Source of the DNA: Tillus elongatus
Taxonomy: Eukaryota > Arthropoda > Insecta > Coleoptera > Cleridae
Assembly (NCBI GenBank): GCA_964006375.1
Contig: OZ023262.1
Span: forward strand, 90,367,654-90,431,653
Length of the DNA stretch: 64,000 bases
Direction of reading: 5' to 3'
The translations under genes were made by a program, and so were the position numbers. Below, one piece after another: positions 51,901 to 64,000 of this stretch (the stretch's first letter is position 1; each line of letters opens with the position of its first letter). The notes under the pieces were generated by a model, which was not told the DNA's origin, ran no database searches, and saw nothing but the letters and a program-made list of their open reading frames with translations.

Positions 51901-52785
51901 GTTTTTGAATTTTGAAAATTTTTTTTAATCTTCTCGCTGAAATACAACAGGCAACTTGTTTTCCAAAATCAATTGGTCTGAAAAATCTAAATTTAGGAAG
52001 AAGGAAGCAGTCAACAACAAAAATATTCACTACCGGGCTCAAGAAAACTCCCACTACATAAGAGAAGAAAACTTTTAACAATATTTTGGTTTCAATGTGT
52101 TTTGTATAGTTATGTTTAATGGGGTATGTTTTGAAATTTATTTTGAAACTTTAAGAAATGATAGATATTTGACAATATTAAACAATGTGTAACGTATTAC
52201 ACGTTTTATAACTTATATATTTCCATTATAACGTTCATTGGTACATGATCATATTATTTTCAATGAAGTCAATGAAATTTACTGCTTTTCTACTCAATGA
52301 ACTTTATAAGATAACGTCTTAAATTCATGTCCATAGAACCATATGGTATTGTCCGTGAAGATCTTGAAAGCGACAGTTGGTAGCCGGTTTCAACATCTTT
52401 ACTTCATCTTCGTTTTTCAGATAACATAATTCTTTATAAGCCCCTTCAACTCGATCTCTTTTCAACAAAATTTTAGCACGAGTAAAAATGCTAAAATCAA
52501 CTATGACTCGCTAAGAGAAAAAGCAGCACGCTCATATGAGGTGAGTTAGGTTAAATACTTTGCTATCTTTACCGCTGTCTTTACTTCGTAACAATAGATG
52601 ATAACTGCTTATGTGATTGCACTGTTTGATACTAATTATCTTGTTTTGTGATAGCTTGTTGCGGTATTCTCGTACAATCTCATTATTAATAAAGGATTAA
52701 TACAGATAAACTTTGTTCTTAACGCGGATATCCTACAAGCATATCACTCGTGAATAACCTCAAATGTAACAATGTACTTAGACGG
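51901..52785. other. No gene seen
   Basis: Nothing recognised. Confidence 0.5.
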
Positions 52786-52799
52786 AATCAACTATTTTT

Positions 52800-52975
52800 A
52801 GCTATCCCGTTTGGAGTGCCCTGTTTAATATCACCATGATTGGAGCCCCATTCGACACCGTTATGGAAGCCACATCAGCTCTATAGTTTTGAGGGCCCCG
52901 TTCAACATCAGTATGGGTGCCCCATTCGACATCATTATGGTAGCCCCGTTCAGCACCATGCCACGCAGGAGCACT
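52800..52975. repeat. Degenerate ~24-bp minisatellite
   Basis: Four to six imperfect units resembling GCCCC(A/G)TTC(A/G)ACATCA followed by a TATGG phrase, clearest at 52893-52962. Read on the minus strand they give a repetitive peptide (DVEWGT, DVERGP), which explains the open frame there. Confidence 0.75.
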
Positions 52976-53190
52976 TGGCTTATATAAAATCATTATTTAT
53001 TAATAAATGAAGTCAACCGAGTCTCGATTTTTATTTGTATGTCTGACGCCACCAAAATTATAAGGTACGAACCCACATGTCTTTCAGAATTGCATTAGAT
53101 CTCATGTTCTGCAATGAGCAACCTAATAATTTTCTTTTAAATTTTAATAATCCATTTTGTTATAAACTTTTATATAAAATGACCTTCATT
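52976..53190. other. No gene seen; possible LTR-type junction
   Basis: A GACGCCACCAAAATTAT phrase at 53044 recurs in part at 28869. It could mark an LTR end and primer site, but I could not find the matching LTR. Confidence 0.25.
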
Positions 53191-53199
53191 ATATTATAA

Positions 53200-53535
53200 A
53201 TGTATCTGTGGATTTTGTAGACAATCTGCCATTAAATGTATTACAGGAATGTTGGTACCAGATGGATGAGGCACCAGTTCATTCATCTCGAGGCGTTGAC
53301 AGGCAGTTGACTGACATATTCGATGATTGTTGAACGTGTCGAAATGGACCTTTGAGGCGCTCTCCGGATTTACCGGATCCATCACCTCTGGATGTTTGAT
53401 ATCGTAATAAACACGACCTGCATACTCATCCAATATTAAATCTAGACGACCTAATAAACACAGATGTAACACCTTCTAGAAATGTAAATTCAGCTGAAGA
53501 GCGACTATCAGCGAAAGCCATAAGAAAATTTTAGT
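53200..53535 (+). pseudogene. Mariner-like transposase relic, type I
   Basis: The plus strand gives LQECWYQMDEAPVHSSRGVD, a decayed version of the second catalytic motif (aspartate kept, next glycine changed). RNGPLRRSPDLPDPSPLDV, a broken third-aspartate region, follows. Upstream and downstream domains are not recognisable. Confidence 0.7.
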
Positions 53536-54108
53536 TTGTTTGGAAAAGAAACGCAGTCGTATAGAGCATTTTAATAGTTTTTAATATATTATATAATTTT
53601 GTCTTTCTTTGTACAGACTATCTGTTGTTAGAAAATCGGCACGTTCTGTCGACTGATTCATTAATTTCCCAATGCTTGCAAAATAAATTTATATTATCGG
53701 GGTTTGTATAATATTGCAAATTATTTACCATATTTATATTAAAACCAGTCAATCCAAATGATTGCAAGCGGCAGCAGTAGAGCAGTATAATTAACAAACA
53801 TCAAACACAGTTGTGTTCGGCAAGCTGTAATTGTTTTCCAATGTCATTTTGACAGCCATTCTTATAGGGCAATACATATTGTTAACATGTTAAGAAAAAC
53901 AAATTACATACTATCTTTACGATGAGAATGTAATGACGTAAGGTTTAGTAATTAAAAGTAGGAAACACAAAAACAATCTAAAATCTGCCAGCCGAGTCGT
54001 ACAGTGTGCAGAGCCTAATGGAATAAATTCAGTATATCAATTATTGTGCATATTTATAAAAAATCAAGAAAAACGTTAATTTTAGATTAAAAAATGACAT
54101 CCTGCCAG
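53536..54108. other. No gene seen; dispersed fragment at the end
   Basis: 54000-54100 is related to 34745-34850. The hAT end begins right after it. Confidence 0.5.
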
Positions 54109-54168
54109 TGGCGGCTCGTGGTTAAAGACAGTGGGTGTTCTGCAAGATTCTGCTTTTAACATCCCCCC

Positions 54169-54190
54169 CACACACACACACACACACAAA
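54169..54190. repeat. (CA)n microsatellite
   Basis: A short CA run inside the terminal region of the hAT element. Confidence 0.9.
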
Positions 54191-54210
54191 CACAATTCTG
54201 ATTTCAGTTT

Positions 54211-55211
54211 TTACTTTTTATACATTAATTCTATTTTGCGGTCCTTTTTTTGGAGCAACGTATCAATCACTTTTTCATTCAAGTTTTCTACTTCTGACAC
54301 GAATTTATTTTCTGTGGATAACATAGGAAGTTCAGTTAAACTGTCCTCTGTCATCTAATTTCGTAGAAACGTCTTGACACGCTTTAACGTTGAAAAGCAT
54401 CGTTCAGCCTCTGTCGTTGTCATCGGAGTGGTCACAATAATTTCTAATAATTTTCTAGTTTCTTTTACAGTCTCTGATAAATTGCTTGTAATCAAAAATT
54501 TCAGAAGGGTTAATGCACCTTTTAAACCTCTACAATCATTTCTGGAATAAATAATAGAGAGCTCAGTCTTCGGTCGTGACTTTTCAAATACAGGATAAGT
54601 TGAACATGTAGTATTTAATTGGGTTTCAGGAAAGTTATCGCAGTATTGTCCAAATTTTTCCGAAAAAAATAGTCAAGGAGCCACAAAATGGTCTGTAAAG
54701 TCAAACCGATCTTTTGCACAATTTATAATGACATCGGATACTTCCAATGCAGAAACACGATGATCAAATTTGCTATTACAAGGAGGCTTTCCTTTATTTT
54801 CTGGTAAGTTAGTACTAGTATTTGTGGTCTCGTTAATAATATCGTCAATAGTATTTCTAACATTAACAATCTTTTTTTCAAAATTATCCGTAGCATATTT
54901 TACTTGTGTAGGTTCTATTTCCCGCTGGTAAAGTTGATTGAACAAGATGTGTACGTGGGACATGACACGATGAAAAATAGGTAAGCAAAACACGAAAACT
55001 GAGTCATCTAATGTACGGCGAATAAAGAAGCCGCACTACAAACAGTTTTGTTTAAAAAACATTCTTCTATTTTTTCCATACACTCAATGAGGGACTCTCT
55101 GTTTTCATACAAAAAATTAATTGTACGTATGTTAAAATTCCAGCGAGTAGTAGCGCCGTGAGGAATTCCTCTATTTACAGTTTTTTTTGTAATACTTCCA
55201 TCATTCTGCAA
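54211..55211 (-). pseudogene. hAT-like transposase, C-terminal half
   Basis: The first frame (55211-55008) includes GIPHGATTRWNFNIRTINFL, the conserved tryptophan region of ZMYM-type hAT transposases. After a frameshift near 55000, SHVHILFNQLYQREIEP and SALEVSDVIINCAKDRFDFT follow, then an in-frame stop at 54674-54676. The frame continues through EKFGQYCDNFPETQL and YPVFEKSRPKTELSIIYSRN to the dimerisation motif TTTEAERCFSTLKRVKTFLR (about 54390). A stop follows, then MTEDSLTELPMLS to the end at 54211. The protein would form the dimer and catalytic C-terminus of the hAT transposase. Only a few breaks are present. Confidence 0.9.
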
Positions 55212-55409
55212 CGTGAAAACTTCACCTCCTCTATTCTATTCCATTCAAGCGAACGTGACAATCTCAAATTTTTTTACAAAAAGTAGGGACTTGTAAAATT
55301 TACGATATCTCTTCATTCTCTATGGTTTTAAAACTTACTGCCAAAATTAACAAAAAAAAAAAGAAATTCATGTGATTGACGAACTTCGCTCGACACATTA
55401 AAGAATTAT

Positions 55410-56212
<803 letters not shown>

Positions 56213-56409
56213 TTAATAATGAGAGAGCTAGCAAAAGCCACTTCAGTGTCTTTTTGGACGGTGTCAATTAAAAGGAAGACATAAAAAGTTATCAACATTA
56301 TTTGTTGTGGCAATGTTAGTTTTGTTTAAAACGCCTTAGCAATTTGGTTTGTGATTGTAAACGCATAACAGTAGTTGTCAGTTGGTGTTGACTCCAATAA
56401 TTTATAAAC

Positions 56410-57266
56410 ATGGTTTATTTAACAGAAATGCATAATATAATAATTCTACAGATGATTGGTTACGGAGATAAGACACGACCAAGATCAAAGTTGCCTGCTT
56501 ATTTCAAGAAAATTTTCGCGATTTGCCACCTACATCCCGGGGCACCATTAGTAAAATTGGAAAGCAATTTTCCGTGGGCTTGTTAATGCAAGGCAGACAC
56601 AAAAAAAACCTTTCAATCTGGAAGCCATTAGGCACACACTTACAGGGGGGTGTAAAGTCAAGTTGCTTAGCTCAGTGGTAATACTGGCTTTGAATTATGC
56701 AGCTGGTATCTGGGGACTCAGATACACTGAGAATATGGAGATTCATTATTCGTTATTATCACACTATGTTATTAAAATATTTATTAGACTGACTGAAACA
56801 AAATTTGAAAATATGACCCTTTTATTCATATCAGTAATAATGGTAAGATTTAAAAACAGGTAAGAACGAATTCTAAACGTGCAGTATTCAGAGGTCCTGG
56901 ATATTGTCGAATTCTGCAGCAAGCAGTAATACCAGCGTTGAACTCCTTGCATGAACGCGAGGCTGCAGAAGTTTGGTATCAACAAGATGGAGCTGCACCA
57001 CACAACTCATAGTAAGCGACCTACTCCAGGAAACATTTGAAGACAGATGGATAACTAACGGTGGTCGTCATCGTTGGCCGGCCCGCTCACCAGACTTGAC
57101 TCCACTAGATGTTAGTATCTGGGCGTGCATTAATAACTAAGTTTATCAGGAACTACCTACTACAAAACAAGATATGACAGCTAGAGTATTAGAGGCCTTT
57201 AACGTAATGGAGTAAGATTACCTTTATCGAGCCACGGGTACCACCATTAAAAGAGCCATGAAGTGA
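56410..57266 (+). pseudogene. Mariner-like transposase relic, type G
   Basis: MVYLTEMHNIIILQMIGYGD at the start is the N-terminal HTH. After the LINE-like interruption, FRGPGYCRILQQAVIPALN (about 56889) and EVWYQQDGAAPHNS (second catalytic D, about 56980) follow. After a frameshift at two stops the frame continues to DLLQETFEDRWITNGG and WPARSPDLTPLDVSIW (third D, about 57090). Allowing for the shift, the spacing is again about 41 residues. Broken and inactive. Confidence 0.82.
56655..56865 (+). pseudogene. LINE-like RT C-terminal fragment inside relic G
   Basis: The frame gives KLLSSVVILALNYAAGIWGL, then RYTENMEIHYSLLSHYVIKI. The YAAGIWGLRY type of motif occurs downstream of RT in some insect LINEs. 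It interrupts the transposase text, implying a nested insertion or a template switch. The assignment is tentative. Confidence 0.45.
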
Positions 57267-57300
57267 ACGGTGCAAATTTCGAACATCTATTGTGAAGTGA

Positions 57301-58212
57301 TAACACACAAATCTCTTTGTTCCCTAATAATGCTTTCCTCTTATGAAATTTTGGAGGAAACATTGTATTCTTAGAAATTTTTTAGTAGTATTCTGATCAT
57401 GTAACGAGTTGGTCTGTGTTTATGTGAAAATCTCTTTGCAACCACACGACATCTTCTGTTAATAATTCAATTATACTCCTCGTAAATAAAAGTTATATTC
57501 AAAAGTCGTCGCATATTTTACTCATGTCGGAAGATGACATTTAAAATTGTCATCTCCTAGACAACCTGACAAACTGACTAATAATTACTTCTTATCGCAA
57601 ATAATGTTTAAATATCTTCAAATCGGTGGGACTTGGGTATAGAGAATGCTGATACCAAGCGAAAGAACAATAAAAAATACATGAACTAACGTTATACAAT
57701 ATAGGGTGTTCTATTTAAAATAAGAGAGTTATTAGGTTTTAAAGTTGTCACGATTGAGCGGTCTATTTCGGACACCCTGCCTAACTTGTACTAGCTTTAT
57801 TAAATTCCAAATATTTTGTGGCATTTTAGAATTTGCACTTTAAAATTTCAACTTTTCAGGTTGAAAAATAAGAGAGATACAGGTGTGTAAATATGACAAT
57901 GTTTTTTAAGAAGTTTTTGAAAAAAATCAAATATCTCGAAAATGGTTGAGAAAAATGACAACATGTTTGTAAAACCTACCATAAAATTTGACGGGCAATC
58001 TAGATCCGTAATAAAAAACACCATCTTCTATTTGAAATAAGAGAATTAACGTCTACATCCGGTATAAACAGAAGTCCCATACTAACGTTAATATTTTCAG
58101 TGAACTGGATATTTCAAGAAGCCCATGTGCGTGAATTTTCAGAGTACAATTGTGAGCCATACTCCAGAAACGGCTGATGAACAATCTACCTGTGAAACCC
58201 TGCACATATCTG
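57301..58212. other. No gene seen; two mariner-TIR-like words
   Basis: AGGGTGTTCTATTTAAAATA (57704) and ACACCATCTTCTATTTGAAA (58019) resemble the terminal text of element H (GGGTGTGCTATTCGAAATAA at 60027). They suggest remnants of related elements. Confidence 0.5.
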
Positions 58213-60218
58213 CATTTTTTTGTCTTACCATCGGCAACGTAGAAAAAATATAACTTATATTAGTATTTAGTGGGAGGATTGTTGCATGGAACAGAAAAAA
58301 TATTTTTATGTCAAGTTATACAGAATGGTCAGTAACCTACTAGTGATATTTGTCGCATAATATTGCAAATAAGTCCCTTATTTTAAATAACACACCCTGT
58401 ATATAATGAATGGCTTATTCTTCTACAACATTTTATTACCTTTTAATTGATACCAGGGTTGCCTATACCTAACTCAAACAGTTTTCGAGATATTTAGAAT
58501 TGTTTGTTTTCCATAATAAATGTCAGCTTTCATCATCAAGTAAGCCTTGATTATAGTGAGCGTTTATATTGTAGGTAAGTAAATTCGTAGATCAACGCTA
58601 AAAAACATTTATCAAGAACATTGTATTGCAACAATTGAAAAAATTTTAGTTGGGTTATACAAATGTCAAATTTTAATAACATGAACAACAAACAAAAAAA
58701 AAAGGAAAATTTAACACACTACAGTAAATGTTCAAATTGACGGCCGTCTTATTTAATGCATAAACGTATTATTTTCTCAAATAATTTCTGTGCTCTCAAT
58801 AACATTTCAGAAGTTACTGTGCGCAACGCACTTCGTATTCGTAGTTCCATATCTTCTCGGTTAGTCGGAGGTACTTTATAAACAATACTTTTTATGTGCC
58901 CCCACAAAAAGAAATCCAAACACGTTAAGTCCGGGGATCGTGCAGGCCAGTTGTGTGGGCTTCCTCTTCCTATCCATTTATTGGGATAACTTGTTTAAAT
59001 GTTCTCGTACACTGGTTTCAAAATGGGCGGGAGCACATTGGAACCACATCCGTCGTTTAATATCTCTTGGGATATATTCTAAGAGCTCTGGCGAACCATC
59101 TTGTAAAAATCTTAGGAAAATTTGACCATTCAGGTTCCCATTAAAAAATTAAGGTCCTATTATGTGTCCTCCTAAAATTCCGGCCCTAACATTAATACTC
59201 CATTTGTGCTGATGATCAACTGCATGGACGTGATGTGGATTTTCGTCACTATAATAGTGATAATTGTGTCTATTTACCAGGTACGTGCTATGAAATGTAC
59301 TCTCGTCTGAAAATAGCACAAAATCAAAGAAATTTTCATTCTCACCAACTTTGTCAAGGGCCCACAAGCGAAAATCAATTCGTCGAACTAAATTAATATT
59401 AAGCAGTTCCTGATGTAACTGAACATGGTATGGATGAAATTTTTCCCTTTTGATTATTCTCCCAACACTTCGTCTGCTAATGCCTACTTCCCTGCTTATG
59501 TTACGCTGACTTGTGATGGGGATTTTCAACAACAGCGCCAATTACCTCAAACTCGATTTCGCCATTTTCAGTGACAGGCTTTTGTCTGTTGACTTTTTCG
59601 TACGCGACACTTCCTATTCTAAAAAACACCTCGAACTGTCTCTGTAAGACTCTGTTGTCTGGATGATGTCGAGATCGATATTTTTGAGCATAAACCCTCG
59701 CAGCCAGTAAACAATTTTCTTGGCATTCCCCAATAACAAGAATCATATCCATTCTTTCCTGTACAGGATACGTTTTCGTTTTTATACTACTCTTGAACAA
59801 TTGTATTAAAAACATCCAAACACTTGACACGACACAATAAAGTTAAAATACTTGACAAATGTCCAATAAACTGTTAACAACTGTATATCCAATAACCATG
59901 CCAGGGCCCCGTCGCTTTCCAAGTACAATTCTAAATATCTCCAAAACTGCTTGAGTTAGGTATAGAGACCCCTAGTATCAATTGAAAGGTAATAAAATTT
60001 TGTAGAAGAATAAGGCATTATATACAGGGTGTGCTATTCGAAATAAGGGAGTTATTTTCAATATTATGCGTCAAATATCAGTAGTTGTTTAGTGACCATC
60101 CTGTATAATTTTACATTAAATTATTTTTTCTGTTACATGCAACAATCTTCTTACTAAATACTAATATAAGTTAGATTTTTTCTACGTTACCGAGGGTAAG
60201 AAAAAAAATTTGCGTTGA
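58213..60218 (-). mobile_element. Mariner-like element with ~290-bp inverted repeats (type H)
   Basis: The left arm (about 58213-58503) and the right arm (about 59935-60218) are inverted copies, sharing ACTTATATTAGTATTTAGT, ACACCCTGTATATAATG and AGATATTTAGAATTGT. Possible nested internal boundaries exist where TA-AGTCCCTTATTT (58370) mirrors ATAAGGGAGT-TA (60053). Confidence 0.88.
58719..59830 (-). pseudogene. Mariner-like transposase, type H (inactive, second catalytic motif deleted)
   Basis: The first frame from 59830 contains YPVQERMDMILVIGECQENC and PDNRVLQRQFEVFFRIGSVA, the N-terminal HTH. A frameshift near 59520 leads to ISREVGISRRSVGRIIKREK (second HTH) and the first catalytic motif VLFSDESTFHSTYLVNRHNY (about 59290). 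Near 59025 the second motif reads WFQCAPAHF: the expected His-Asp-Gly is lost. After another frameshift, NKWIGRGSPHNWPARSPDLT and CLDFFLWGHIK preserve the third aspartate. The C-terminus DGRQFEHLL ends at 58719. The parent spacing would again have been about 41 residues. Confidence 0.88.
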
Positions 60219-62600
<2,382 letters not shown>

Positions 62601-62981
62601 TTTTCTCCCGCACAAATATAATTCCTACGTTGCAAAAATCATGAGAAAAATAAAACTGTGAAATTCGTTAAAACGTGTAGGTAGTGTAATAGTACGTATA
62701 TGCAGAATAAACTGTCACAGATTGCTTATTTTGTGCTGATGAATTTCTATTTATTCCCGAATGTGCCACTGTCACTACAATAGGAACGCCGAAAAAGATT
62801 TATATCCGGCAATGTTTATGATAAAGTCAAATTTTCATTTCCCCTATATTTTCACACTTGATCTCATTCCTGATTGCATGGGCGGCAGGACAGAAAGGAA
62901 GAAAATAAAGTTTTCTTAAGAAAGACACAGCTGTTATAAACATTCTGTATGCACTTTATTTTAAATTCATGAAGCCTGTAC

Positions 62982-62984
<3 letters not shown>
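62601..62984. other. No gene seen
   Basis: Nothing recognised. Confidence 0.45.

Positions 62985-63067
<83 letters not shown>
62985..63067. repeat. (TA)n microsatellite
   Basis: A pure TA array in unassigned sequence. It is preceded by GAAGCCTGTACTGCA. Confidence 0.97.
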
Positions 63068-63071
<4 letters not shown>

Positions 63072-63590
63072 TCCAATAAAGCTGGATCAGGACTATAAGG
63101 CGGCATTGCATCCCAACATACCAGCAGTGGCTGGTTTCTTTCTGAGCTTTGTGAATCTTAAGAATCCACCAACTGACCTTCAGCAACCACGTTTTTGGAC
63201 AAATTAGAGGACCCGCTGGCGTATTAGAATTTTTGAACTAATTATTATGTAACTAAATTATGTAACTAAATTTTGTTAAGGTGCCCCTCCCTAACGCCAA
63301 TGGACTTAACAATCCGTATCTAATTAGGGCCAAATCAGACCATTAATAATACAAACAACGCTGCCAAATTTCAAGACAATCGGTGAGGAGATATATGAAT
63401 TATTTTTAAAAAAATCGTTATTTTACAAAAAAAATTAACACCTTGTATCTTGAAGACAATGCATTTTAGCACCTATGTTTATGGGAACTTTTTTTCATAA
63501 AATGACCTGGAAAATCAACCCCTTAAATATTGCCTCATCTTTTTTAAACACCCTGTATATGTTAAACTTTTTAACTGACCATGGAAATGG
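63068..63590. other. No gene seen
   Basis: 63100-63200 is moderately GC-richer, but no frame or RNA gene was recognised. An AACACCCTGTATATG word near 63547 resembles mariner-type termini. Confidence 0.45.
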
Positions 63591-63680
63591 GTTCCAAGAG
63601 CCCTAATTCGCGCTCATTGGAAGACATTTTCGATAACTCTCTATTAGTGAATTTTCTTAATGAAAATTCACTAAAAAGTA
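63591..63680 (-). repeat. K head fragment, reverse, with near-perfect hairpin
   Basis: Ends in TAGTGAATTTTCTTAATGAA, continuing AATTCACTA: a palindrome with 12-13 bp arms. Preceded by the inverted GCGCTCATT text. Confidence 0.8.
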
Positions 63681-63689
63681 TGTGTAACT

Positions 63690-64000
63690 ATACAGGCTGG
63701 CTGAGAAATAATACCAACTTCGTATTCTAAATGGAATACCCTGTATATTTTGCAGATTCTAATAAGCATTTAAGAGACAACATTCAATGATGTAAGTTTT
63801 AAGTTAGTTATTCGTCTACATAAACGGAATTATGGTATTCATATTACAATTTGAGAGCGTGTACCTAATGTCACATAACACAAAAAACAAATTAACGATA
63901 ATAAACAAGTAAAAATTAGATTTAGTTACTTTATGACATGTTCAAAATGTTGACCATTAGTTGCTAAACAAAATTGCCAAGTTTGTCAGACATATTGTGT
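63690..64000 (-). pseudogene. Mariner-like element 3' end, truncated by window edge
   Basis: The minus strand from 64000 reads CLATNGQHFEHVIK before a stop near 63926, which matches the C-terminal signature (GGxxFEHLL) of the mariner-type transposases in this window. 63696-63730 (ACAGGCTGGCTGAGAAATAA) looks like its terminal repeat. The rest lies beyond the window. Confidence 0.6.

Larger units (their letters stand above)
54110..55230 (-). mobile_element. ZMYM-type hAT transposon, 3' half
   Basis: The plus-strand end CAGTGGCGGCTCGTGG at about 54110 is a hAT-like terminal sequence with the same CAGTGGCG start as the other hAT end at 22382. The 5' half is missing beyond about 55230. Confidence 0.75.
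56230..57300 (+). mobile_element. Mariner-like element relic, type F/G
   Basis: The left region is similar to 40250-40430 (relic F). It is interrupted by a LINE-like fragment at about 56655-56865. Ends are not clearly defined. Confidence 0.7.

Noticed and set aside
52802..52993. Repetitive peptide on the minus strand
   Set aside because: Explained by a ~24-bp minisatellite.
53194..53472. 92-codon minus-strand frame
   Set aside because: The plus strand of the same segment reads as a decayed mariner catalytic region.

Overview
This window reads as transposon-dense, gene-poor nuclear DNA of an arthropod, most likely an insect. It is AT-rich and shows no operons, no rRNA or true tRNA genes, and no convincing host protein-coding gene. 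The insect reading rests on the mobile-element set: Tc1/mariner relatives with a 41-residue D-to-D spacing, a pogo-like element ending in a cysteine-rich finger, ZMYM-type hAT elements, several LINE families, a Ty3/Gypsy fragment and a tRNA-derived SINE. I cannot place it to order.

Layout. 0-4.8 kb: a non-coding dispersed repeat (called K here), an endonuclease-RT LINE on the minus strand, and TA arrays. 5-6.6 kb: DD41D mariner copy A. 7.8-9.3 kb: Ty3/Gypsy integrase plus a candidate 3' LTR. 9.4-13.9 kb: reversed K copies, a full-length SINE with a target duplication, and a LINE RNase-H tail. 15.6-26 kb: two copies of a repeat (R); one is interrupted by a LINE and the other by a 2.8-kb pogo-like transposon, with a hAT relic between them. 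26-32.5 kb: K copies, a TCTG-rich repeat pair and a foldback element. 32.5-37 kb: a second mariner type and DD41D copy B. 37-42.7 kb: K copies, a small retroposon of unknown source, a mariner relic, and a 1.2-kb palindrome built from two converging transposase 5' ends. 43-51.8 kb: K, LINE tails, DD41D copies C and D, and a second foldback copy. 52-64 kb: a minisatellite, transposase relics, the C-terminal half of a second hAT, a mariner with ~290-bp inverted repeats, and the C-terminus of one more mariner at the window edge.

About 25 (TA)n arrays (43-187 bp, roughly 2.4 kb in all) run through the window. They recur in two settings: inside the K repeat at one fixed internal position, and immediately outside the inverted repeats of DD41D elements, which target TA.

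Every coding region seen is a mobile-element gene and nearly all are broken by stops, frameshifts or deletions, so no pathway operates here. The most useful observations are: reciprocal empty sites that date and delimit the LINE and pogo insertions; a conserved ~90-nt hairpin ahead of the DD41D transposase start; the palindromic mariner derivative; the hairpin-headed, microsatellite-carrying K family; and a LINE whose catalytic YADD box has been tandemly duplicated. Protein family names come from motif recognition, not from database searches.
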